Source: Bradyrhizobium sp. STM 3843 (lineage in GTDB: Bacteria; Pseudomonadota; Alphaproteobacteria; Rhizobiales; Xanthobacteraceae). Taken from it: a stretch of DNA of 33,646 bases. The stretch is from assembly GCF_000239815.1 (NCBI RefSeq), contig NZ_CAFK01000334.1, positions 1-33,646 on the forward strand, written 5' to 3'. Under the pieces are notes generated by a model that worked only from the letters and a program-made list of their open reading frames with translations, ran no database searches and was not told the origin of the DNA. Shown one piece after another: positions 15,425-22,027 of the stretch; the stretch's first letter is position 1, and every line of letters begins with the position of its first letter. The position numbers were made by a program, and so were the translations under genes.

Positions 15425-16117
15425 GTGGGTGGCGAAGTGTCTGGTCAACGCGTCGTCGGACTCGATGGTTTCTCGCGCGGCTGGGTCGCAGTATCGATCG
15501 AGGGCGACCGGCGCGACATTGCCTTTCCCGCCGACATCTCGGCCGCGCTCGCAGCCCCCTTCGCTCGTGCCGCCGTCGACATCCCCATCGGCATGACGGA
15601 CGACGGTGAGCGCGATTGTGATCATCTCGCGCGTGACAAGCTCGCGCCGCACCGCTCCCGCGTCTTCACCGGCGCGCGGCGCTGGCTGTGGGAGCAGTTC
15701 GACGATCCAGATCTGGCCAACAACGAAGCGCTGAGACGCGGCGAGACGCGTGTGTCGCGTCAGCTCTGGCATCTCGGGCGCAAGATCATGGAGGTCGACC
15801 GCTTCGTCCGAAGCCATCGCCATCTCGACATCCGCGAGGCGCATCCGGAGCTGGTGTTCCTGCGCCTGCATGGCGCGCCGCTGCCGTCGAAGAAGACGGA
15901 GCAGGGACTTGCACTGCGGCGCGATCTGCTGCAACGGGCCGGCTTCGCCGCCATCGATGAGTGGATCAGCAGAACGCGGATCGGCACCGGTGCCAAGGCC
16001 GATGACGTGCTTGATGCTGCTGCGGTCGCGCTGGCTGCGCGCGATTGCGCGGGCAGTGTCCCCGCAGGCGAGCCGCCGCGCGATGCGCAGGGCGTGGCGA
16101 TGCAGATCTGGTTCTAG
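15425..16117 (+). CDS. DUF429 domain protein
   Basis: A 230-residue protein with the DUF429 pattern: VVGLDGFSRGWVAVSIEGDR at the start, AAVDIPIGMTDDGERDCDHL, RDKLAPHRSRVFTGARRWLW and the late KADDVLDAAAVALAARDCA motif. The conserved acidic residues and RNase H-like start suggest a nuclease-type fold, but the family has no assigned activity. Both GTG 15425 and GTG 15437 are possible starts; the second has GGTGG just upstream and begins closer to the conserved domain. It is convergent with the DUF2336 gene, with only 24 bases between them. Confidence 0.82.
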   Translation: MGGEVSGQRVVGLDGFSRGWVAVSIEGDRRDIAFPADISAALAAPFARAAVDIPIGMTDDGERDCDHLARDKLAPHRSRVFTGARRWLWEQFDDPDLANNEALRRGETRVSRQLWHLGRKIMEVDRFVRSHRHLDIREAHPELVFLRLHGAPLPSKKTEQGLALRRDLLQRAGFAAIDEWISRTRIGTGAKADDVLDAAAVALAARDCAGSVPAGEPPRDAQGVAMQIWF

Positions 16118-16142
16118 CGCCGCCGGCCTGGAGCGCGGCGCT
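16116..16142. terminator. Shared hairpin between convergent DUF429 and DUF2336 genes
   Basis: AGCGCCGC and GCGGCGCT form a perfect 8-bp stem with an 11-base loop exactly spanning the gap between the two stop codons. The symmetric position fits a bidirectional terminator, but no T-run is present on either side. Confidence 0.45.
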
Positions 16143-17104
16143 CAGCGCTTGTATCCGTCGGTGCCGGTGCGCACGACCGGTGTCGAGACCGGCTGCGGTC
16201 GCGGCGCTGTGGCACGGCCCCGCTGCCGCTCATCGTCATAGAGCGAGGGACGATGCTTGGCCCGCGCAGCCGCCGCAACGGCGGAGCCGCGCCAGGCTGC
16301 GAGCATGATCAGTGCCGCACGCTCGCTCAGGCGGTCATAGAGGCGCGACAGCCGAAACACGGTCTGCACGGACTGGCCGAGCTCCGGCTTCAGGAACAGC
16401 AGCACGCGCTGGAACACGGCGCCGGGCATGCCAAGCGCCTTGGCGGCGCAGGCCAGCGGCTCGCCCGCGGCGTCCTCGACCACCTGGGCCGCGATCCGGC
16501 TCGAGAGCAGCAGGCTTTCGCCGAGTTCGATGGTGAAATTCTCGACATCGGTGACGAAGGCCGCCATCTCCAGCGCTTCGATCGCTTTGGACGCGCGGTG
16601 CTCGGGAATCCGCATCGCGGGCTTGAGCGGCGTGGTGGCGAGACTCTGCAGCATCGCCGTGCGCTCGCTGGAGCCGGCGCCGAAAAACATCTCGCAGATC
16701 TCCGCGGCGTCCTTCGGCTGCATCGCGAGCCCTGACGGGGACTGATCGAGAACCCGCGGCTGCGCGGAGGGCTTTGGCAGCAGCGAGGCCGGAATTGGCC
16801 CCGCGAGCGGCAATGTTTCATCCGCAATGACCGGACGCAGTCCAAGCTTGAGCAGGATCTCGGCCGGGGTCGACGGATAGATCGCAAGGCGCGCGCACAC
16901 TGCGGCGCGCGTCGTATCGTCGACTTCGTCGATCAGGCGCGTGGCGAGCTCGACGAATTGCCGCTCCTCGTCGGCCGAATGCGCGCTCGTCTGCACGTAG
17001 AGATCGGTCAACACGCGCAACAGCGTGGGTCTGATGTCGACGCCCTCGCGGCGGGACAGCGTCATCAGCCCGTCTAGGCCCAGGAAAAGCGATGATCTTG
17101 TCAT
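16142..17104 (-). CDS. DUF2336 domain protein
   Basis: A 320-residue, mostly alpha-helical protein. The N-terminal part (LMTLSRREGVDIRPTLLRVL, then TDLYVQTSAHSADEERQFVELATRLIDEVDD, then RAAVCARLAIYPSTPAEILLKL) has the HEAT-like repeats of DUF2336. The central part (AMQPKDAAEICEMFFGAGSS, then ERTAMLQSLATTPL) and the C-terminal VFRLSRLYDRLSERAALIML helices are conserved. There is a proline-rich linker at about residues 100-120 and a basic, disordered C-terminus. The family is common in alphaproteobacteria and has no settled function. A TTAA-N7-TTAA box lies 53 bases before its start, so CtrA control is plausible. Confidence 0.82.
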   Translation of the reverse strand: MTRSSLFLGLDGLMTLSRREGVDIRPTLLRVLTDLYVQTSAHSADEERQFVELATRLIDEVDDTTRAAVCARLAIYPSTPAEILLKLGLRPVIADETLPLAGPIPASLLPKPSAQPRVLDQSPSGLAMQPKDAAEICEMFFGAGSSERTAMLQSLATTPLKPAMRIPEHRASKAIEALEMAAFVTDVENFTIELGESLLLSSRIAAQVVEDAAGEPLACAAKALGMPGAVFQRVLLFLKPELGQSVQTVFRLSRLYDRLSERAALIMLAAWRGSAVAAAARAKHRPSLYDDERQRGRATAPRPQPVSTPVVRTGTDGYKR

Positions 17105-17156
17105 GTCGGGGTACGCAACTTCGGCATTCGTTGCGATCAGACTATCCGCAGTTGTT

Positions 17157-17173
17157 TTAATGGGCCGTTAAGG
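17157..17173 (-). promoter_or_regulatory. CtrA-type box upstream of the DUF2336 gene
   Basis: TTAA-TGGGCCG-TTAAGG on the plus strand; read from the minus strand it is TTAAC-GGCCCA-TTAAA. The TTAA-N7-TTAA core is intact, though the outer bases are only partly consensus. It lies 53 bases upstream of the DUF2336 start. Confidence 0.5.
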
Positions 17174-17295
17174 AAAATAATTCGTGAAGATCGGCCGAAA
17201 TTTCCTGGTCGCGAGTCTCCCGGTGAGACAAAGGCGCAACGCTCGCGGGTGATCTGCAACGCTGAGGAGAGAGGCCACATGTCCTCGGCGGCCGA

Positions 17296-17312
17296 TTAAG
17301 ATGCCGTTAACC
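17296..17312 (+). promoter_or_regulatory. CtrA-type box in the 17.3-kb control region
   Basis: TTAA-GATGCCG-TTAACC is an exact match to TTAA-N7-TTAACC, the same form as the box upstream of flgB. It is surrounded by the inverted repeat CGATTAAG / CTTAATCG. It may serve the small protein gene at 17530, the DUF2336 gene, or both. Confidence 0.65.
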
Positions 17313-17529
17313 ACGTGCTGATCTTAATCGCACTCGTTCGAGGACCGATTGGCGGCGCCGATCCCGCCGGTTCTCTGCAAAATCTTGAGGTGATGCGCGG
17401 TCTGTTCTTGATGTGAGACCGACATGCGGCGCCTGGTTCGTCAGTTGCGTGTGCCCCTTGGCCTTTTTGAAGTTCGTGCACAGGGGGATGAAGAGGGGAC
17501 AGAACTTCGGGGCACGAGAGAGAATCTAT

Positions 17530-17727
17530 ATGGCGACCATCATCGAATTTCCGGCCGACACAGCGCGCCGCGCGCGGTCCGCCGCGAGGGGCGCGCCGCA
17601 GCAGCAGGGCATGGGGACGGTCGTGATCCTTCCCGTCGTGCGGATCGAGCGCGAAACTGCCGACACCAGCGACGATCGCGGACCGCGCGAAGGCGCCGCC
17701 CCGACCCGCCGCCGCCGTCGCCGCTGA
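17530..17727 (+). CDS. Small hypothetical protein with basic C-terminus
   Basis: A 65-residue protein beginning MATIIEFPADTARRARSAAR, then MGTVVILPVVRIERE, and ending in a run of arginines (TRRRRRR). The I-I-E-F-P start is seen in a group of short conserved rhizobial proteins, from memory. A GAGAGAA stretch precedes the ATG at 17530. The frame is open further upstream (GTG 17413), but that part lacks the character of the conserved protein. The stop lies 4 bases before the lipoprotein gene, so the two are cotranscribed. Function unknown; the basic tail could bind nucleic acid or membrane. Confidence 0.68.
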   Translation: MATIIEFPADTARRARSAARGAPQQQGMGTVVILPVVRIERETADTSDDRGPREGAAPTRRRRRR

Positions 17728-17731
17728 GATC

Positions 17732-18505
17732 ATGAGACTTGGAATGCCGGACATCTTCATCCCGGTCCGGCGCGTCGTGCCGGCTCTTGCGCTCGTGCTC
17801 ACGGGCACGATGCTCAGCGCCTGCAGCGGCGGCGATTTCGGCCGCACCCGCGCCGATTTCCGCAACGACGACATGCACAAATGGATCGGTCAGGAGGCGA
17901 CTGCCAGCGTCGGTATCAAGCCATCGCAGTTCCAGCTCACCGACGCCGAGCGTCAACTCCGCGATCTCGCTTATCCGCTGATCGAGCCGCCGCATTCGCG
18001 CCCCGCCTGGAAGAGCGTGTTCGGCGATTATCAGCCGTCACCCTCGCCATGGCGGCAGAAGGTGGTGTTCGATCGCACCGCGTATGGTCGCGCCTTGATC
18101 GACGAGCCGCACCGCTCGCATTCCTCCCGCTATGCGCAGCTGATCGACGACGTCCGCGACGACATCACGCGGTTCGAACCCTTCTTTGCCTCCGCGATCC
18201 GCGTCATCGACCTCGATCGCAAGCGCGACGCCAGCATGCGCTACATGAGCGAATTGTCGCCGCGCGAGAAGGACGATGCGATCGCGCGCATGCAGGAGAA
18301 CTCGCTGATCGTGCAATGGGTGCAGCTCAGCCTGGAGCAGCGCATCTCGTCCTATCGCTGGGCGCTGGAGCGGCTGGTGCTGCAGGCACCCGATCCGATG
18401 GCCGCCGACGCCGATCGTCTGATCGGCGAGCTCGCGGCACAGACCGCAAACCCGCCGGTCGCGGCGCGCCCGCTGATCCAGCGTCCGCTGACCACGCGGG
18501 GTTGA
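17732..18505 (+). CDS. Putative lipoprotein
   Basis: A 257-residue protein with a type II signal: VVPALALVLTGTMLSAC-S, lipobox Cys at residue 31. The mature part is soluble-looking and charged: KPSQFQLTDAERQLRDLAYP, FDRTAYGRALIDEPHRSHSS, RYAQLIDDVRDDITRFEPFF, and a helix-rich C-terminal half (RMQENSLIVQWVQLSLEQRI) followed by a proline-rich end. ATG 17744 (MPDIF) is an alternative start that keeps the lipobox. It directly follows the small gene at 17530. I recognise no named domain; an envelope role is inferred from the lipobox. Confidence 0.78.
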   Translation: MRLGMPDIFIPVRRVVPALALVLTGTMLSACSGGDFGRTRADFRNDDMHKWIGQEATASVGIKPSQFQLTDAERQLRDLAYPLIEPPHSRPAWKSVFGDYQPSPSPWRQKVVFDRTAYGRALIDEPHRSHSSRYAQLIDDVRDDITRFEPFFASAIRVIDLDRKRDASMRYMSELSPREKDDAIARMQENSLIVQWVQLSLEQRISSYRWALERLVLQAPDPMAADADRLIGELAAQTANPPVAARPLIQRPLTTRG

Positions 18506-18517
18506 TAGTCTATCCGG

Positions 18518-18601
18518 CGTCATTGCGAGGAGCGAAGCGACGCAATCCCGAGTCAAGCAGTAGGTCTGGACTACTTCGTCGCTTCGCTCCTCGCAATGAC
18601 G
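18518..18601. repeat. Short palindromic intergenic repeat
   Basis: Perfect 25-bp inverted arms at 18518-18542 and 18577-18601, beginning CGTCATTGCGAGGAGCGAAG, enclose 34 bases. This CGTCATTGCGAGG-type unit is a familiar intergenic repeat of alphaproteobacteria. It lies between convergent genes (lipoprotein and CoA-transferase), where the long hairpin could also end transcription from both sides. Confidence 0.85.
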
Positions 18602-18620
18602 GGGCGGGCGAGGCCGGCCG

Positions 18621-20129
18621 TTAGAGGCCGTCGCCAGGCGACACCGGCCGGATGACGTTGAACGCTTCCTCCAAGAGATGCGGCGTGTGCTTGCCGGGGG
18701 CGAACTGGCAGGAGCGCTCGAAATAATCTGACAGCGCCGGGCGGAACGTTGGATGCGCGGTCTTGTCGATGATCACGCGCGCGCGCTGTTTCGGCGACAG
18801 GCCGCGCAGGTCGGCGAGGCCGTGCTCGGTGACCAGGATCTGCACGTCGTGCTCAGTGTGATCGACATGAGTGACCATCGGCACGATGCAGGACAGCGTG
18901 CCGTTCTTGGCCGTCGACGGCGTCATGAAGATCGACAGATAGGCGTTGCGGGCGAAATCGCCGGAGCCGCCGATGCCGTTCATGATGCTGGTGCCGCGCA
19001 CATGGGTGGAATTGACGTTGCCGTAGATGTCGGCCTCGATCAGTCCGTTCATCGCGATCACGCCGAGCCGGCGGATCACCTCCGGATGGTTGGAGATCTC
19101 CTGCGGCCGCAGCACGATGCGGTCGCGCAGGAATTCGATCTCGCGATTGAATTCGAGCGCGGCTTCCGAACTCAGCGACAATGCGGTCGCAGAGGCCAGA
19201 TCCATGCGGCCGGACCGGATCAGGTTCAGCATGCCGTCCTGCAGCACCTCGGTGTAGGCGGTCAAATGCGGGAAGGGACCGTCGTCGAGCCCTGCCATCA
19301 CGGCGTTGGCGACATTGCCGACGCCGGACTGCAGCGGCAGCAGGGTGCGCGGCAGCCGGCCCTGCCGCACCTCGTGCGCGAAGAACTCCAGGATATGGCC
19401 GGCGATCGCCTTGGAGATGGCATCGGGAGCTGCAAAGGTCGTGTTGCGGTCCGGCGCATGGGTCTCGACGATGGCGATGACCTTGTCCGGATCGCAGCGA
19501 TAGGTGGTCTCGCCGATGCGGTCTCCGGGGGCGAGGATCGGGATCGGCTTGCGATGCGGCGGCAGACGCGTGCCGTAATAGACGTCGTGCATGCCGAGCA
19601 GCGCAGGGTTCATCCAGGAATTGACCTCCAGGATGACGCGATCGGCCTGGTCCAGCCAGGTCTTGTTGTTGCCGATCGAGGTCGAGGGGATCAGTCGCCC
19701 GTCCGGCAGAACGCCGGCGCATTCGATCACCGCAACGTCGAGATGGCCGAGGAAGCCGAACCAGGCGAACTGCGCGACATGGCTGAGATGGATGTCGATA
19801 TACTCCATGCTGCCGGCATTGATGCGCTCGCGCGTGATCGGATCTGATTGGTAGGGCAGGCGTAATTCGATGCCATTGACCTTGGCGAGCGCGCCGTCGA
19901 GTTCGGGGGCCGTCGAGGCGCCGGTCCAGACGCCGATGCGAAACGGCTCTCCGCGCGCATGGGCCGCCTCTATTCTGCGGGCAAGTGCCAGCGGAACCGC
20001 CTTCGGATAGCCCGAGCCGGTGAAGCCGCTCATGCCGACATTGGCTCCGGCGGGGACCAGCGCCGCCGCATCATCGGCCGACATGACCCTCGCGCGCAGC
20101 GCATGCGACATCACCAGTGACGAATCCAT
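18621..20129 (-). CDS. Acetyl-CoA hydrolase / succinyl-CoA:acetate CoA-transferase family
   Basis: A 502-residue protein of the Ach1/AarC family. SGFTGSGYPKAVPLALARRI is the conserved start. QSGVGNVANAVMAGLDDGPF precedes the active-site segment AYTEVLQDGM, whose Glu is residue 294, the same number as the catalytic Glu in Acetobacter AarC. The C-terminal half has GLIEADIYGNVNSTHVRGTS, IMNGIGGSGDFARNAYLSIF and TEHGLADLRGLSPKQRA. It should move CoA between succinyl-CoA or propionyl-CoA and acetate, or hydrolyse acetyl-CoA; sequence alone does not separate these. The ATG at 20129 has GGGAGGAG about 10 bases upstream. It is monocistronic and ends beside a palindromic repeat. Confidence 0.9.
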   Translation of the reverse strand: MDSSLVMSHALRARVMSADDAAALVPAGANVGMSGFTGSGYPKAVPLALARRIEAAHARGEPFRIGVWTGASTAPELDGALAKVNGIELRLPYQSDPITRERINAGSMEYIDIHLSHVAQFAWFGFLGHLDVAVIECAGVLPDGRLIPSTSIGNNKTWLDQADRVILEVNSWMNPALLGMHDVYYGTRLPPHRKPIPILAPGDRIGETTYRCDPDKVIAIVETHAPDRNTTFAAPDAISKAIAGHILEFFAHEVRQGRLPRTLLPLQSGVGNVANAVMAGLDDGPFPHLTAYTEVLQDGMLNLIRSGRMDLASATALSLSSEAALEFNREIEFLRDRIVLRPQEISNHPEVIRRLGVIAMNGLIEADIYGNVNSTHVRGTSIMNGIGGSGDFARNAYLSIFMTPSTAKNGTLSCIVPMVTHVDHTEHDVQILVTEHGLADLRGLSPKQRARVIIDKTAHPTFRPALSDYFERSCQFAPGKHTPHLLEEAFNVIRPVSPGDGL

Positions 20130-20228
20130 CCTCGCTATACTCCTCCCGACGCCGCAAATTCGCGGACGTTACGCGAGGGTGTTTAGGATGCGTCACAGGC
20201 CTTCGATTTGACCCGCATCAAAACGGCG

Positions 20229-20732
20229 TCATACGCCGGCGAGCGACGGGCGGCGTATGGGAGCCTGCGGGCGGGGCGAGCGTTCGGCCAGCATGTTGGT
20301 CTTGCTGTATCGGGGATTGCCGGTGACCTCCTCGCCGACCCAGTCCGGCAGGTGGACGATCGCGGATTCGCTTTCCAGCTCGATCTCGGCGATCACGATG
20401 CCATCGAGAATGCCGTGATAGACGTCGACCTCCCAGATCCCGCTCTGCCCCGGCACGTAATGCCGGATCTTTTCCAGGATGCGGCCGGTGCAATGGGCGA
20501 ACATCGCCGCGGCATGCTCGCGCGGAATCTCATACTCGAATTCCTCGCGGGAGATGCCGCCCCTTCGGCTGCTCTTGACGCACAGCGTGGTGCGGTCGCC
20601 ATAGCAGCGGACACGGATCTTCACATCATGCTCGCGGGCGACGAGGCCGTCCCGCAATCGTTCGCTATGGGTGACCTGGGCTCGCCAAGTCTCGTTCTTG
20701 ACCAGAAACTTACGTTCGATTTCGACGGGCAT
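20229..20732 (-). CDS. CYTH domain protein
   Basis: A 167-residue CYTH domain protein (triphosphate tunnel metalloenzyme). VEIERKFLVKNETW carries the ExExK signature at residues 3-7. KIRVRCYGDRTTLCVKSSRR, EEFEYEIPREHAAAM and EVDVYHGILDGIVIAEIELE supply the other acidic and basic tunnel residues. Family members hydrolyse inorganic triphosphate or act on nucleotides. The C-terminus (SPRPQAPIRRPSLAGV) is an extra tail. ATG 20732 gives the normal family start but is preceded by CACCTCCTC, a pyrimidine-rich stretch with no Shine-Dalgarno; a TTG at 20750 is the alternative. The gene stands alone. Confidence 0.85.
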   Translation of the reverse strand: MPVEIERKFLVKNETWRAQVTHSERLRDGLVAREHDVKIRVRCYGDRTTLCVKSSRRGGISREEFEYEIPREHAAAMFAHCTGRILEKIRHYVPGQSGIWEVDVYHGILDGIVIAEIELESESAIVHLPDWVGEEVTGNPRYSKTNMLAERSPRPQAPIRRPSLAGV

Positions 20733-20854
20733 GAGGAGGTGTGGGGCCAATCACCGGCGTGACGCTTATGCCATAGCATCTCATCGTCACGACGAGCTAT
20801 GCAACGAATGGTGAACAGCCGCGTTCGTTCACGGCAAATGCGCCAGACGCGATA

Positions 20855-21439
20855 TCAGCGCTTGCCGCGCGGCTTTTCCGCTTTCGCCGGCGGCTCATTC
20901 TGGATGCCGCATCTGGCCGCGGCGAGCGAGGCCTGCGCCTGCGGCATCAATCCTGGCTCCGCCGCCAGCGCCTTCAGCACGATCAGCCCTGTCGCCGTCG
21001 GCGAATCGATGATCAGGCGGTCGGCCGAGGTGATTTCTTCGTCCTCGGGCAGGTCGCTGTGCTGCGCTTCGGTCATCAGATCGAGCTCGATGACGCGCTT
21101 GCCGGCGGAGCGATCGTTGATGGCGTAATAGGCGATCTCGTTGCGGGTGTAGAACGACACCGATGTATAGGCTTGGCTCACGGGCACCGTGAGCTTGAGC
21201 GGTCCGTCTGACAGATCGTAGCGGCAGACAGCGACCGCGAAGGCCGGGTCCATGAACGGCATTGGCGAGGTGTTGGGGTCGGTCAACGGCAGTTGCGTCA
21301 CTGCATTGAGCTCGGTCATCGGCGTCAGCCGCGAATACGCGTCTTGGCTGGCGATGCGCGGCAGCGCCAGCACGCTGACCAGATGGACCACACCACCGAG
21401 CAGCACGCCGACGAGAATGGTGAACAGCAGGCGGATCAT
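20855..21439 (-). CDS. DUF1254-type membrane-anchored protein
   Basis: A 194-residue protein with one N-terminal membrane helix (LLFTILVGVLLGGVVHLVSV) followed by a periplasmic domain: SQDAYSRLTPMTELNAVTQL, DPNTSPMPFMDPAFAVAVCR and TVPVSQAYTSVSFYTRNEIA. I place it in DUF1254 by resemblance to short rhizobial members. The start ATG overlaps the stop of the upstream DUF1214 gene (ATGA), so the two are translationally coupled. A Lys/Arg/Pro-rich tail (PPAKAEKPRGKR) ends the protein. The longer upstream frame lies inside the DUF1214 gene and was not used. Function unknown. Confidence 0.78.
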   Translation of the reverse strand: MIRLLFTILVGVLLGGVVHLVSVLALPRIASQDAYSRLTPMTELNAVTQLPLTDPNTSPMPFMDPAFAVAVCRYDLSDGPLKLTVPVSQAYTSVSFYTRNEIAYYAINDRSAGKRVIELDLMTEAQHSDLPEDEEITSADRLIIDSPTATGLIVLKALAAEPGLMPQAQASLAAARCGIQNEPPAKAEKPRGKR

Positions 21440-22014
21440 GGGCATCCCACTGTCGTGATCGACGGCATCGGAGCGTCGCGCTGCGTGCGCGTCGCAACCC
21501 CGACCGGCGTGTCGTAGAGGCGCAGCATCAGCGCGTAGCGTTCGATGCCGCCGGTCGGCAGCCAATTGCCGGAGCGCGAGCGCGAGGCGATGCGGATCTC
21601 GAAGGAGCCGTCGGCGCCGCGCACGATCTCCTGGCTGGTGAAGCCGTAGCGTTGCAGCGCATTGGCGACCAGATGACCCTTCCTGTCATAGAGGGTCAAG
21701 GTCCAGAATCGCGCCGGCGGCGTGACCCCGGAGACGAGGACGTCGCAGCGGCCGTCCAGCGCCTTCTTCTTGTCGTCGCTGGTAGCGGTGAAGGCGACGC
21801 CATCGCCGGTGCCGATCGGCAGCTCGCCATTCCGCGTGATGGTGGCCCGCGCATAAGGATCGACATCGGAGGTGCCGGTCTTGGGGCGCGCGGTCCAGCT
21901 GCCGATCGTGAGCGTGTTGAACTCGGTGCCGCGGGTCGTCGTCATCCAGGTCGCGCCGATGCCGACGCCGGTGGCGATCAGAAGCGCAAGCAGGGTGATG
22001 AGGAGCAGCCGCAC
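21436..22014 (-). CDS. DUF1214-type membrane-anchored protein
   Basis: A 192-residue protein. It starts at a GTG (VRLLLITLLALLIATGVGIG), giving an N-terminal membrane helix, then a periplasmic domain with NTLTIGSWTARPKTGTSDVD, PYARATITRNGELPIGTGDG, the RFWTLTLYDRKGHLVANALQ strand block and NWLPTGGIERYALMLRLYDT. This pattern (GxW..P..G....PY.RA, then W.LT.YD..G..) is that of DUF1214. The GTG lies 13 bases after the PBP stop, and the gene's own stop overlaps the DUF1254 start, so it is the middle of a three-gene operon. Function unknown. Confidence 0.78.
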   Translation of the reverse strand: MRLLLITLLALLIATGVGIGATWMTTTRGTEFNTLTIGSWTARPKTGTSDVDPYARATITRNGELPIGTGDGVAFTATSDDKKKALDGRCDVLVSGVTPPARFWTLTLYDRKGHLVANALQRYGFTSQEIVRGADGSFEIRIASRSRSGNWLPTGGIERYALMLRLYDTPVGVATRTQRDAPMPSITTVGCP

Positions 22015-22027
22015 GGGATCGCTGACG

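Larger units (their letters stand above)
17105..17529. other. Divergent control region DUF2336 / small protein gene
   Basis: These 425 bases hold two TTAA-N7-TTAA boxes (17157-17171 and 17296-17312) and a dyad CGATTAAG-N22-CTTAATCG (17293-17330) that encloses the second box. Short frames exist but none has coding character. The region would carry promoters for both flanking genes. The plus-strand leader between the second box and ATG 17530 is about 215 bases long. Confidence 0.6.

Noticed and set aside
17413..17735. Longer or alternative-frame versions of the small gene at 17530
   Set aside because: The MATIIEFP start has a ribosome-binding site and looks conserved; the extension and the other frame are low-quality Arg-rich sequence.
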